Shown here piece by piece: positions 48,049 through 61,829 of a stretch of DNA of 64,000 bases. A model generated the notes under the pieces. It did not search any database. It had not been told where the DNA came from and saw only the letters and a program-made list of their open reading frames with translations. Every line of letters begins with the position of its first letter. Position 1 is the stretch's first letter. The position numbers and the translations under genes are program-made. The DNA comes from Portunus trituberculatus (lineage: Eukaryota > Arthropoda > Malacostraca > Decapoda > Portunidae). The stretch covers positions 415,374 to 479,373 of the forward strand of contig NC_059256.1 of the NCBI RefSeq assembly GCF_017591435.1. Reading direction: 5' to 3'.

Positions 48049-51000
48049 GGTAGTAGACACCTACCGAAACGATAATTTACTCCCAGCGAGGTCTAACAGC
48101 ACTAGTTCAGGGAGTGCTGTGAACTTTCCATTAAAGCTAGTTGTGATCTCACTGAACGTTTCCCTTTGTGTCTCACAACTCAAGGGGGCAGTCACAGCCT
48201 GCCCTCCAAAGATAACTCTCCTTCACACAAAACTACATGCACTTATCACACACACATACACACCCTTCCCTTAAAATTCAAAATTCAAAATGGCGACTCC
48301 AAATCCATCCTCGGAGTCCCGTTCTGGGGAGGGGACCAAAAATGTCCCCAGGTCGGACTGCTCTCTTGCTGGCGACCCAAAATGTCTTGACACCTCCTCG
48401 ACTTTTTCGTCATTAACTTCGCAGTCTTAGATCTAATTTTCAATCTGTAGAACACCACCTCTCCTTCACTATACCTCATCTTCTTTTCCTCACCGAAATA
48501 CAGCTGCTGTCTGAGGCAACTGACAGTAACCCTTTCTCTGTTCCCTTCTACTTTCTCTATCCTCATTCTCGCTCCAAAGTTGGATGTTGCGTCTATGTGC
48601 GCTATGACTTAACTTGCTCTCTTGCCCACGCTCTCGAATCTTTTGAGTTTTCCACCATCTGGCTTAGACTTGATAGTCACTACCAAATTTATCTGTGCTG
48701 TCTATCTCTCCCCTAACTCCTCTGATTATAGTAAATTCTTTGACTATTTGACTTCCAAAGTGGAGCACATCTGTCCCTCTACCCTTTCATAGAGATCTCC
48801 ATTTTTTAAGATTTCAATGTTCACCACCAGCTTTGGCTTTCCTCTCCCTTCATTGACCATCCTGGTGAACTAGCCTTTAACTTTGCTATCCTCCGTGACC
48901 TAGAGCAACTGGTGCAGCACCCTACTCGTATTCCTGACCGTCTTGGAGATACACCCAACATTCTTGATTTTTTCCTTACCTCTAATCCTTCTGCTTATGC
49001 TGTTACCCTATCTTCTCCGTCGGGCTCCTCCGATCACAATCTCATTTCTGTATCTTGTCCTATTTCTCCAATTCCTCCTCAGGATCACCCAAAATGGAGG
49101 TCACTCTGGCGTTTTGCCTCTGCCAGTTGGGGGGATGTGAGGATCGAGGTATTATGCTGATTTTCCTTGGAATGATTACTGCTTCTGTGTCAGAGACCCA
49201 TCTCTATGTGCATAAAAGAGGTGATAGTGTCTAGCATGGAGGCGTACATTCCTCATTCTTTTCTCAACCGTCTAAACCTTGGTTTAACACAACCTGTTCT
49301 TGTGTTATACATGATAAAGATGTTGCCCACAAAAGGTACTTGAGCCTTCCATCTTCTGAATCTCATGCACTTTATATTTCTGCTCAGAATCATGCCAAGT
49401 CTGTTCTTCAACTTGCCAAGCACTCTTTCATAAATAGAAAATGTCAAAATCTTTCAAACTCAAACTCCACTCGTGACTCCTGACATCTGTCCAAAAACAT
49501 TTCCAATAACTTTATCTCTTCATCTTTCCTCCTTTATTTCATCCTGATGGCACCACTGCCATCTCTTCTGTTTCTAAAGCTGAACTCTTCTCTCAAACCT
49601 TTGGTAACAACTCCACCTTGGATGATCCTGGGATTATTCCTCCTCTCCTCCTCCCTCTGACTTTTCATGCCTACAATTAAAGTTCTTCGTAATGATGTTT
49701 TCCATGCCCTTACTGGCCTAAACCCTCGGAAGGCACCTGATGGGGTCCCTCCTATTGTTCTCAAAACTGTGCTTCAGTGCTTGCACCTTGCTTGGCCAAA
49801 CTCTTTCAACTATGTCTATCGACTTCTACCTTTCCTTCTTGCTGGAAGTTGGCTTACAATCAGCCTGTTATAAAAAAGGGTGACCGTTCTCATCCCACAA
49901 ACTACCGTTCTATAGTCTCTTGCTTGTCTAAAGTTTTTTAATCAATCCTCAATAGGAAGATTCTTAAACATCTATCACTTCACAATCTTCTATCTGATCG
50001 CCAGTATAGCTTCCATCAAGGTCGCTCTACTGGTGATCTTCTGGTGTTCCTTACTGAGTCTTAGTCATCCTCTTTTAGAGATTTCGGTGAAACTTTTGAT
50101 GTCACGTTAGACATACCAAAAGCTTTTGATAGAGTCTGGCACAAAGCTTTAATTTCAAGACTGCACTCTTACGGTTTCTATCCTTCTTTCTGCAACTTTA
50201 TCTCAAGTTTCCTTTCGTTCTATTGCAGCCGTGGTAGACGGCCACTGTTCTTCTCTTAAATTTATTAACAGTGGTGTTCCTCAGGGTTCTGTCCTATCAC
50301 CCACTCTCCTTCTATCATTCATTAATGATCTTCTCAGCCAAACTTCTTGCCCTATCCAATCCTACGCTGATGATACTTACATATTTCCACGTTCTTTCAG
50401 AGACGATCATGAAGTTATCAGATCACGCAGGGACGCCAGAGAACGTCTGACTTCTGATCTTTCTAAGATTTCCGATTGGGGCAGAAAAAAATTAGTAGTT
50501 TTCAATGCCTCAAAAACTCAATTCCTCCATCTATCAACTCGAAACAATCTTCCAGACAACTAAACCCTCTTCTTCAGTGACACTCAACTGTCTCCCTCTT
50601 CCACACTGAATATCCTCGGTCTGTCCTTTGCTCATAATCTTAACTGGAAACTTCACATCTCATCTCTTGCTAAAACTGCTTCTATGAAGTTAGGCGTTCT
50701 GCGGCGTCTCCGCCAATTTTTCTCGCCCTTCAACTGCTAACTCTGTACAAGGGCCTTATCCATCCTTGTGCTCTTCGCATGTTTGAGGGCGTTCTGCTCA
50801 CACAGCTTTATTAGAGAGGGTGGAATCAAAACTTTTCGTCTCATCAACTCCCTCTTCTAACTGACTGTCTTCAGCCTCTTTCTCACTGCCGAAATGTTGC
50901 ATCTCTTTCTGTCTTTTGTCACTATTTTCATGCTAACGTCTCTACTAATCTTGCTAACTGCATGCTTCCCTCCTCCTGCGGCCTCATTGCACAAGGCTTT

Positions 51001-51255
51001 CTTCTTCCTCTCATCCCTATTCTGTCCAACTCTCTAATACAAGAGTCAACCAGTATTCTTAATCATTCATACCTTTCTCTGGTAAACTCTGGAACTCTCA
51101 GCCTGCTTCTGTTGTTCCACCTTCCTATGACTTGACTTCCTTTAAGAGGAGGTCTCAAGTAATTTGTCCCTAAATTTTGGTTAACTCTCTTGACTTTTAA
51201 GGGAACTGGCAACCAAGTGGGCCTTTTTATCCCATTTTTTGTTGCCCTTGATCAG
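48049..51255 (+). mobile_element. Family A LINE, most complete copy
   Basis: Leader 48049-48289, then ATG at 48290 (MATPNPSSESRSGEGTKNVP). Endonuclease follows (SSDHNLISV at about 49030), the linker (INRKCQNLSNSNSTRD at about 49430), and RT (NPRKAPDGVPPIV in a frame broken near 49770, YSFHQGRSTGDLL, KAFDRVWH, GVPQGSVLSPTLLLSFINDL at about 50275, YADDT at 50365-50379). The C-terminal SLVNSGTLSLLL-type region follows to about 51130, with a 3' UTR to about 51255. About a dozen frame breaks are present. It lies inside gag-like sequence on its right, so it probably inserted there. Confidence 0.88.
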
Positions 51256-52000
51256 TTGCCCCTCCTTCATAAAAAAATGATCTAATCTTTCCCTGCAGTC
51301 TCTCGGCATTCCTTTTATTAGTTTGCTCTTAATCAACCTGTCCTGAGACGGCACGTCATCAGCATCGGTCCTTACGGTAACCAAAGCTAGTTTACATTTC
51401 AACCTTGTCATAAACTCGATGGGGTCGTCCTTCACCGAATATTTTAAATCATTCAGAGAATCAAATAACCTTTCCTCATTCTGGTCCGTGAGCTCCTTTG
51501 TAAGATATTGCTTAAATTGTGCCCAGGTTACTTCCTTCTCCACTACCGTTTGCACCAGTAAAGCTAATGGGGCTTCCACACGCATTTTAACTATCTGTTG
51601 CCTCTCTATTATCTATTGAGCAACTTTCCACCTGTGAGAAAAAAAAACAGCTAACCGGCCAACTCCTACTCCACTCAAGTGACGCAGTTCAAGGACGGGG
51701 ATGTCACGGGGCTTCATGAGGCATTTAACAGGGACACTCGCAGGCCTCTCCCTGTTCTCTCTAACTTCCTGCAACAAATCGTAGACACAATCACGCAAGG
51801 CATCTACCTTCATCTCTAAGTTATTTACTGGTTCTGCACCTGACGGACTTACGCTCGTTATCTGGTTAACTACCGTATCATCTTCGGTTTTAACTACTGG
51901 TTCATTTTCCTTTTTAGGCGTCCACTCCAATGTCCTATTAGGTTCTGTGAAATCATCATCTTCAGTGAATACCGTTTTGAAGTTCTCATTCATTATTTCA
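51256..52000 (-). pseudogene. Gag-like protein of an LTR element, interrupted
   Basis: Two minus-strand reading frames join across a frame break near 51600. One has EMKVDALRDCVYDLLQEV, DIPVLELRHLSGVGVGRLAV; the other has VEAPLALLVQTVVEKEVTWA, LTDQNEERLFDSLNDLKYSV and LIKGMPRDCRERLDHFFMKE. The layout (coiled N-terminus, then an all-helical core, no zinc finger in the surviving part) suggests an LTR-retrotransposon gag. It is cut on the left by the family A LINE and fused on the right to family C LINE sequence. Confidence 0.5.
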
Positions 52001-53145
52001 CACATTTCTTTCTCTGTTTGGTATGTCTTTCCTTCTTTAATTATTTTTTTCAATTGTTTCCTTATTCCTTAAACTTGTAGATAAGTTTGGGTTCATCCTT
52101 GTTTTTTATCCACTACATCTTTCTCAAACTTTCTTTCTTCCTCTCTCCTTACTCTAATATATTCATTTCTAGTATCTTTGTACTGCCGACTATTATAGTC
52201 ATTTCCCTGCTTTAAAAGTTTCTTCCACGCTTTATCCTTTGCATATTTTGCTTGTAAGCATCTAGCATTGTACCAAGCATGTATTTTTTCTGAACTCTAT
52301 AAACAGGAACAAACTTTTTTACTCCTTCATAGTATTTTTGTAAGAATATATCATATTTCTCTTGTACAGTCTTCCTGCACATAATATTACTCCACTCAAT
52401 ATCAGCAAAATAACTCCTTAATTTTTCAAAATCCGCTCTTGCATAATTTAATCTCTCTCCTTTATAGTCCTCTCTGTAACTTATCTCGTCTTCCTCCTGC
52501 ATTTGTATCTCTACTGTCACATGATCACTTTTCCCCATTGGACTAAGGTATTGTATGATTGAGGGGACTCTGGTTTCTTTGTGAAGACCAAGTCAAGCAA
52601 CGATGGTTCTTCTTCCCCCCTGTACCTTGTGGACTCCTCCACCCATTGGTCCATTGTATTAACCATAGTTAGCTGTAACACTTTCTCACTTCACTGCCCA
52701 GCATTTTCCATTACTTCCATCTCTCTCCAGTTTATTTTTTACAGTTAAAGTCTTCAACTAAGAGTATTCTTCTATCTCTTCTTATCATGTTATCTAGGCA
52801 CTTTATCGCCTCTTTACATATCTTTATGCTCTTCTGATCCCCATGTATTAGTCTTTGGTGGAACATAAGTGACTATAATTTTCCTTTTCTTCAAATCTTT
52901 TGTTTAGATTGTTACTCCCAGTACTTCCACTTTATCCTCTTCATATTGCACATCCTCCACACATATGTTATCACGAACCATTATTAGCACTCCTCCCCCT
53001 TTATCCTTCCTGTCCTTCCTCCAGGTATTCTATGATTATAACCTTCCTCTTTAAAGTTGACATGGATCTCTTTTCTCAGTTTTGTTTCAACGATACACAT
53101 TACATCTGGCTTTTCTCTTTCAAATAATCTCTTACTTCCAATATA
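51940..53145 (-). mobile_element. Family C LINE, endonuclease and RT start
   Basis: Minus-strand pieces in order: LFEREKPDVMCIVETKLRKE (about 53125), EEGYNHRIPGG, IMVRDNICVEDVQYEEDKVE, INWREMEVMENAG, MVNTMDQWVEESTRYRGEEE, SLLDLVFTKKPES, MGKSDHVTVEI (52538) and, before RT, the linker KEGKTYQTEKEMCEIMNENF (52053). These are the APE endonuclease and linker of a third LINE family. The coding runs straight into gag-like sequence, so the RT proper is missing. A Tigger element abuts its 5' end at 53146. Confidence 0.78.
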
Positions 53146-54596
53146 CAGTAAGTCCTCGTTATACGGTACATATGCGTTCCTGAAAACCTTACCGCATATC
53201 GAATTTACCGTATACTGAATCCATCATAACATGTAATATTAGAGAATGCGTTCCAGCACGTCGAAAGTCACCCCTACAGAAATACAAATACATATAAATA
53301 ATCATTAAAAAATATGTAAAAAAAAAAAAAAAGTAAAGTACTGCGCAAAAGAAATAAACAGAAAATGTTTTTTATTTACCATTCAATCGCCATGTATTCT
53401 ATCAGATGATGTCCCTCCCGAGGCTAAGGGACAGTAGGGATTTCAGCCCTTACTCATCTTCCGCTGAGTGGGCAGACGAGCATAAGACATCGTCGTCTGC
53501 TCTGTCGGAAGCAGATGTAGAAGGGCCAGCTGTAGCGGGTCGGCACGTTTCAATGGTTTGAAGAAAGAGAATATTGAGGAAGGGCCACCTGTAGCAGGGT
53601 CAGCACAAGGACGGCATGTCTGACTGGCTTGAAGAACGAGTAGATGGAGGACTGTTTAGTTTTTCTTGTTTTTCATCATAGATTTCTTGATAAATCTTCA
53701 CACTTTTCTTTATGTCATGAGCCACTTTGCTACTCCTGGCAGAATTTGGGTCACGTTCCTTCAGAGTTCAGAGTTTTCAGAGCTTTTTCGATACCACCGA
53801 GACATTCTCTAAGAGTTTTGATGTCCACGCACAGGTTCTTCCTCGTCTCCCTCATTTTCTGCCTCCTGTGATGCCTTGTCTAGCTCTATAAGTTCATCAT
53901 TTGAGAGAGATTCAGCATGGCTTTCCAAAAGATCTTGAACATGATCATCATCATCATCAACATCGAAGCCAGCCCTATGGCACAGATTTACTATGTCATT
54001 TCTGATCGCACCGATGTTGTCTTCAGCGAAGCCTGGGAAGTCATGTGCGCATTCTGGCCATACTTTATTCCACGCCAAGTTCATGGTAGACGTCTTCACT
54101 TCGTCCCAAGATGACTTGATGTTATCTAAGGCGTGCTTGATGTTATACAACTTCCACTATTCACTGATAGTGGGTTTGCCAGGCCCATCTGTGCCCTTTA
54201 TCAGTTGCTGCATGGTTCACCGCTGGTAGTAGGCTTTAAATGTTTGCCATGATTACTATGAATATATTAGTGCTTACAATAAACCCTTTAATATTCCATT
54301 TATTCATCTAATTAGTAATGCATGTAAGTAACATGTAATGCAGTTAAAAGGGGAAGGGAAGAGATAAGAGATTCCAAGGGTGGTCAAGTTAAAGTTAGTA
54401 CTGTGAGTGGCGGGGAGGTGTGGTGTGGATGACGTCATCACCCCTGCTCCCCCACGCTGGGCCCTCTTGGATGACATGAGCGGATACCGTATCTGCGAAT
54501 TTTTCTTACCGTATATCGAATCGAGGGTAGTAATTTCCAAATACCGTAACTATGAATTTACCGGATAAAAAACTACCGTATAACGAGAACTTACTG
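53146..54596 (-). mobile_element. Tigger/pogo-type DNA transposon remnant
   Basis: Terminal inverted repeats: cagtaagtcctcgttatacg at 53146-53165, with its near-complement cgtataacgagaacttactg ending at 54596. Inside, on the minus strand, 54150-53809 encodes the end of a TIGD1-like transposase (LYNIKHALDN, DEVKTSTMNLAWNKVWPEC, DLLESHAESLSNDELIELD). The catalytic DDE core is absent. A TA lies before the left end but not after the right, so the target duplication is not confirmed. The body has internal proliferated segments (for example about 53520-53640). Confidence 0.82.
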
Positions 54597-54905
54597 CATT
54601 TTCTTCCCTTTCTCTCTTCTCCTCATCCTTTTCATTAAGCCTCTCTTTTCCTCCTTTTCTCTTTCTCCCTTCTCCTTCTTCACCGTGCCTCTCTTTCATT
54701 CCTTATCTTTCTTCTTGTTCCTCCTCCTCCTCCTCCTCCTCCTTGTTAAACACGCTGATGCAGAGAAACCAACCCTCCAGACACCTTCATTACCGACACA
54801 ACAACATAACCACACAAAAGGAATGAGGGAGGGAAAATGAAGGAGGAAAGAAGGAAAAGGTACAGGATAGGGAGGAAAAGGTCATGGAGAAAAAATGAAG
54901 GATAG
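54597..54905. other. Pyrimidine/purine-rich sequence without gene
   Basis: CT-rich to about 54745, including (CTC)n, then mixed and purine-rich. No feature beyond low complexity. Confidence 0.5.
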
Positions 54906-54909
54906 GTTG

Positions 54910-54914
<5 letters not shown>

Positions 54915-55003
<89 letters not shown>

Positions 55004-55009
55004 AGGATA

Positions 55010-55097
<88 letters not shown>
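54915..55097. repeat. Two (GA)n arrays separated by a repeated atgaaggataggttg unit
   Basis: (GA)n at about 54915-55000 and 55014-55097. The 15-base phrase atgaaggataggttg precedes each array (at about 54895 and 55000), which suggests duplication of a unit made of phrase plus array. Confidence 0.9.
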
Positions 55098-55100
<3 letters not shown>

Positions 55101-55415
55101 AAACTGAAAGGGAAAAGGTTAGAAGCACGTCATGTAGAATAGGTCTACGAAGTAAGGGTAAAGGATTGAGGTGACTTGACGCACCTCGTGGCCAAACAGA
55201 AGCAGCTGTGTCGCCTCTCACAGAACGTGTTCAAGGTACAGGAAGGAAGGAAAGGGCGTTGCTGTCTGTGGGGCGCCTGCAGGTTGTGTTGGTGAAGGTG
55301 TTTTGGGTGTAGTTGTATAGGTTTGTTTGGTTTTGCTATTCTTGTTGCTATTGGTAATGGTGCTAGTGCTGGGAGTGATGGTTGTAGTAGTAATAGGTAT
55401 AGGTGAGTAATAAGG

Positions 55416-55745
55416 AGGCGGTGGCGCAGTGGATAAGGTGGTGAGCGTGGGATCGGCCAGACATCCACGCGTAGGTTCGAATCCCACCACCACGTACAGC
55501 CTTAATTAAACACTTTGCCATTTGTCGAGTGGTTTAAAGTTACCTACATGTCACCATGATACCCAGGTTCTAGGTGGTTACACCCAAGATGAGCTTGGGT
55601 GGTGATATGGGCCCTAATATGGGTACCACTATAAATAAAATTGCTTGCGCCACTAATGGGCGGAAGCTGAACTGCGCTTCCTATATATACACTCTTCAAG
55701 TGAGCCTACTGGCGCTATAGGCCTTAACGTAAAAAAAAAAAAAAA
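55416..55745 (+). mobile_element. tRNA-derived SINE, complete
   Basis: A-box TGGCGCAGTGGATAAGG at 55422-55438 and B-box GGTTCGAATCC at 55474-55484, about 36 bases apart as in tRNAs. A tRNA-unrelated body follows and a poly(A) tail at about 55731-55745. The CCA-like acceptor ending and the D-arm look partly preserved, but the anticodon arm does not fold cleanly by eye. aaggagg occurs on both sides (about 55412 and 55744) and may be a short target duplication. A different SINE from the one at 44160-44391. Confidence 0.82.
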
Positions 55746-55939
55746 GGAGGAAGAATTAAGGAAAGAAAAGGAACAACATGAGAAAGTAAAAGTAGAATAC
55801 AAAGAATGTAAATAGAGAGTAAGAAAATAGAAAGTAAAGTCACTTGTGGCAGAGGCGTGGTGTGAAGGAGGCCTTAGTGTTAATTGGTGGGCAGTGGTGG
55901 CGTGCTGATCAGTGGGTAGCGGCGGGCAGTGGAAGCCTC

Positions 55940-56030
55940 GGTTCTTGTCGGTTAGGTTAGGTCAGGTTGGTGTCGTTAGTAAGGTTAGGTTGGTTTCGTT
56001 GTTAGGTTAGGTTGGTTTCGTTGTTAGGTT
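55940..56030 (+). repeat. GGTTAGGTT-type tract
   Basis: About 90 bp of ggttaggtt interspersed with ggtttcgttgtta, related to the degenerate arthropod telomere unit. It forms the left boundary of the second segmental duplication copy at 56031. Confidence 0.6.
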
Positions 56031-56731
56031 AGTTGGAGTTTGAAAGATTTTGACATTTTCTATTTATGAAAGAGTGTTTGGCAAATTGAAAAAAAACAGA
56101 CTTGGCATGATTCCATGGATATATATAAAGTAGTGTTAGCAATTCCCTCTTAATTAGGTAGTAATTACACACTTCAGTATATTTCCAACGGTCAAAGGCG
56201 TTATTTACCTGAAAGAAATGTTTTTAGTATTGTTAGTTATATGAAAAATTATCAATGTTTAAGTTTAGAAGGCAGTAACAGATTTGTCTGAATTACTCCT
56301 ACAGCACTCAAAAGAAAATGGGAAGATGTGCTTCTACTGGGCTGAAAAGAAAATGGAGTCTGAGAGGTAAATATAAATTAGTTTTATTTTTACACACGCA
56401 GCGTCGTCTCACTGCAAAAACGGCGGGGTAATTCCTAAACTCTAACAGTGTTTGCGCTACAAGTGTAGACTAGTCGGGTGAATCAACTCGTTACGCTGGT
56501 CGTCCGCCACTTGGAAGACCTTCTTTCTTCATGAGAAACTTCTCTACAGACGATGAGGTCCTTTATAAGGGGTGAAGTGATGGTCTGCGCGAGAACTACT
56601 GCGCCGATGATGTCTTTGCCAAGAATCTCTGATGATTTGATAAGACAGAGGGGACCCTTTTAAATTATATTAGATTTCACCCTGTGTCTCCTAAGTCTCC
56701 TCTTTTGTGATAAGAGAAGTGATCTTGGGAG

Positions 56732-57678
<947 letters not shown>

Positions 57679-58896
57679 CTTGGGAGTGGCAGGATGGGTG
57701 AAACAAGCCAGAGTGTTTTGGAAGGAGAGTATTCCTTTTGTCTCGCAGGTCAGGAAAGTCATATAAACAGTCACTGGCCGCTCAGCTCCGTCTCAGTACC
57801 TTGCTGGTGCCCCGCCGTTTCATACCATTATTTTCCCGTTTAATGTGTCCGTTCTTCACTTCATTTTGACCACTGTTGTTTATACTACACTTAACAATTG
57901 AGTTGAGTATTCATATCTCAGTAAGCTACCACCAGTGTTCCGGACGGAGTGAATTATGAATCACCCGGAAGGTTATTAATTAGTTCTTACCGTCTTATTG
58001 TAAGTAAAGTCACTTGGGAGTGTTTCTGTGATTCTTCAGGTGAATATAACTTATACATATGTATTTACAATTAGATACAGAGGTTTGGGGCGAGAAGTGT
58101 TAGCACATGGTGTAGAGAACCATCATAACTGTAGCCCAGAACCTTCTAGAAGCTTAGATAGAAATTTCCTATTCTGATGCCCGCTGGAAAAGTGTCTAAT
58201 TATGATTTTCACTCCTAGTTTCTTGGAAAATAATTAGTTAGGAAAAGGCTAATACAAGCAATAATATAATAATCATAAATATCTGTAAATGTTAAACTGG
58301 TCGAATAGGCAATAGCTTGATAGAATAATTCACATGTGATATGTTCCTGTGAAACCTATCACCTACGATGTCACACCCTATCCACACCCTATCACGTGAT
58401 CACGAGGACCTTAATAGGAATGCCACCGGGCAGTCAAGATGAGTACTCCGATCTGACCAGCGGGTGACCAGCGCGGTGTGCGCAACGGAACATGTGTGTG
58501 TGAACTCTGACACGAACATTCGCACTAAGACAATTATGAAAAGTGCTGACACCGGAATTTATCACTATACATGAATATAGCGACGGATATAGTCATCTAA
58601 TTACATGAATTAGGTAAAGGAAAGTTACTTATGACTCAGAAGTATGCATGTTAAGATGTATTACATAAAAGGTAAACGTACAGATCACTTATATGATATA
58701 AAGTAGATGCAACCGAATATATGGATGGCAATCGAAATAGGTTGTGAAAAGTTCCAACACACTGTGACGTAGGTTAGTGTGATCATGTCTACCCACCCAT
58801 GTAGAATCCTTGGGTGCCAACGCTTATACATACATGTATACATACAAATATAATAATAATTAAAGAATCAATTACAAGTACGACGTACATCATTAC

Positions 58897-59048
<152 letters not shown>

Positions 59049-59371
59049 GTTAATCACCAACGCTTTATTACCCCGCCTAACCACATCGCGGAGTATTTGT
59101 ATGTACAACTGAGGTGGGTTACTGACCATGGCATAGGCTACTCATTGTAAAGACATCCAGCCATAAAAAAAAAAAAAAAACTTTGACCAGTTCTTGAAAG
59201 TTCTTGAGCACGAGCTCTTGAGTGAGGCGTCAAGCAACCCTGCTTCTCTGTTTAGTGAAAGCGTAACTTGCACCTCAATCTTTATCTGTCAAATATGTAC
59301 GGCTCTGCATTTATATAGATGGCGAAGTCGTGAATTATATTTCTTTATCTAATCCCTATGTTATCCATAAT

Positions 59372-59606
59372 AAAACATCATTAGCAAAATTTATGTGTAT
59401 TTGTTTTGATATTATATCAGTTACGCATAAATACGATGAACTATACTGAAGACAATGATAGTTCATTTAAGTTGGAATGATATATATCAGGGATTCTAAC
59501 TTTACTGAACTATCATTATCTTCAGTATAATTCATCATATTTACATATCCTTAACCGATATAATTTTAGAATAAATATACATAAATTTTGCAAATGATGC
59601 TTTTTT
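59372..59606. repeat. Foldback element, duplicate copy
   Basis: Counterpart of 43928-44160, with the same central stem and a single C-to-T change near 59496 in the right half of the inner stem. Confidence 0.72.
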
Positions 59607-59838
59607 ATTTTCCTTTATTTATACCATGTGGGCTTTTCACGGGAATTTATGGGCTAAGGGGATACTTTTTGGGGTACCTCCTATCTTAAAGCCCACCCGC
59701 TAAAAGGTGGGCCGTTGCCCCGAGTGAGGAAGCCCAACCTACACTCGGACCGTGGACAGGATTCGAACCGTGCCCTTGGAGACCCCTCTGACCCCAAAGC
59801 ACGCATGGTTCCACTGTAGTACCACTGTGGCCCCTTTG
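59606..59838 (-). mobile_element. tRNA-derived SINE, duplicate copy
   Basis: Counterpart of 44160-44391; box B at 59769-59759. One extra A and one extra G distinguish the body. Confidence 0.72.
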
Positions 59839-60816
59839 TCAATATTCAGCCTTTCCTTTTTGCTTCATTGTGCGAGTCAAATTTTTTTTTTTTTTTTTTT
59901 TCTACTTTAATTTGTGACAGTGGTGAGTATGTTTGCCAGTGCAGGACGTGAGAGGTCCCTGGCACTCGTTTCCTCTCCATGATCCCTTCTGGCTGTTATC
60001 ATGTACTCCCTCACTCACTCACTCTTTGCTCTTCTCACTCGACTCACTCACTCCCACTCACTCAACTGTTTCCTTCCCGCGCATCCAGTCACCCACTCAT
60101 CTGACTCCTTCCTTCTCTTACTCATCCTGTTCTTGTCTTTGCTTTTACTTACTCCCCCTTCTCTTCTTTATCTCCCTTATCTCCTAACTCTCCTATGACA
60201 CCTTTTTATTCCGGGTGGTCTGTGGTGGGGGAGTATTTTAGTGGAATGCGCGTGACTTAACAGTCACGCTACCGGAGACTTTTTTTTCCATATTATTATA
60301 CAATAACCAAGCTGTATGAGAAAGAAACTTCCTATCCGTGTGCTTAAGAGATAGCTGTAACACCTCCCATCTCTTGCATTTTAGAGTGAAAAACACGTTC
60401 GCGGACTTTAGTAGGTATTAAACCTCCTATCTTGTACTACATGCACTGCTACGTATACAAAATGGGTTCCTGTACTAACTGGGAGCTCTAAAACCCCTTA
60501 TCTGATCCATTAAGGGATAAAAGCAGCAGATTCCTTTAAAGGGCGTCTAACCTGTGGTAATGAAACTCTCTACTTGATGAAGCAGCCTTCCTTCAGGGAT
60601 TTTAGAAAACAGATATCACTGGTCAACAGTCACGGCGTGTGAAATTAACCCACACCTTTCTTAGTGTCATTCCATGTTCACCTACCCATTTTATTCTACA
60701 AATGCATGAGTGAATTTGATTGCTGTGTGTGTTGCAGGCGTGAGGAGAGCTGAGGCTGCCTGAGTGAGGAGCATTGCTAGGGAAGGAAGGAAGGAAGGAA
60801 GGAAGGCACCACTACA

Positions 60817-60901
60817 ATGGCTGAAGAAGAGAATGTGAAGGTGGCGGTTTGGGTCCGGCCAATGATATCCTTTTTAATGCCAAGAATGAGATCTTTGGGA
60901 G

Positions 60902-60987
<86 letters not shown>

Positions 60988-61127
60988 GTTTATTGACCAC
61001 AAAATACAAAAGAAACATAAAATTAGAAAGAAAAGCAAACAACAATTAAATAATCCTAACATCCAAGTAGGTGGAATAATCATTGTCCAATATTTTGTTA
61101 AGATATCAATACACGTTCAAGGAAACC

Positions 61128-61214
<87 letters not shown>

Positions 61215-61506
61215 TTGCTTCTATCTATTCTATTCCTTTTCCTATCAAGTTATTTTCATCACTATCTTTAGTTTCCTATTCCATCAGCATTCCCCTTAAC
61301 TCTGGCACACAATAAGCGGGAGCTGGGACGAAAGGCCAAGTGCGTAGTGAGCATGAAGGGAAATATCACCACGGTCACCAACCCTGATGACTCGGCCGAT
61401 GTCAAGTCCTTCACCTACGACTACTCTTACTGGAGCTTTGACGGCTGCAAGGAGGAGCCCAATGGCTACTTTGCCAAGCAGTCACCCAACTCAAGTATGC
61501 TGATCA

Positions 61507-61507
<1 letters not shown>
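60817..61507 (+). pseudogene. KIF28-like kinesin exons 1-2, third copy, frameshifted
   Basis: Exon 1 is 60817-60864 and exon 2 61311-61507. The AT-AC intron ends (ATATCCTTT at 60865, CCCCTTAAC and AC before 61311) are intact. Exon 2 lacks one C in the codon for Ser before KYADQ (near 61491), so it is 197 instead of 198 bases and shifts the frame. Exons 3-5 are missing because the segment ends in intron 2 at 61829. Arrays: (AC)n about 60905-60983 and 61131-61212, (GA)n about 61510-61594. Not functional as assembled. Confidence 0.82.
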
Positions 61508-61592
<85 letters not shown>

Positions 61593-61829
61593 AAGGGCAG
61601 GTCATTCTTACGCTAATCTGGAATATAAAACTAAGATTATCAGTTATACTATAATTTGGACTCAGAAGTATTCACGATATCGATTAACTACTAACTCAGA
61701 AAAAATGTCATCGGATAGCTGCTATAATCTGATGGCGTTAGCGTGATGATCTGTGACGGTAACGACCACCTATGGTTATTGCTATCATTGTTGTCATCAA
61801 AATCACATTCTGGTTATTTCTGCTGGTCA

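Noticed and set aside
54895..55107. Arg-Glu repeat protein
   Set aside because: Frame of GA arrays only; no flanking coding sequence.
55422..55490. Functional tRNA gene
   Set aside because: Box A and B are good, but the sequence continues into a body with poly(A) and the anticodon arm does not fold well by eye; a SINE head explains it better.
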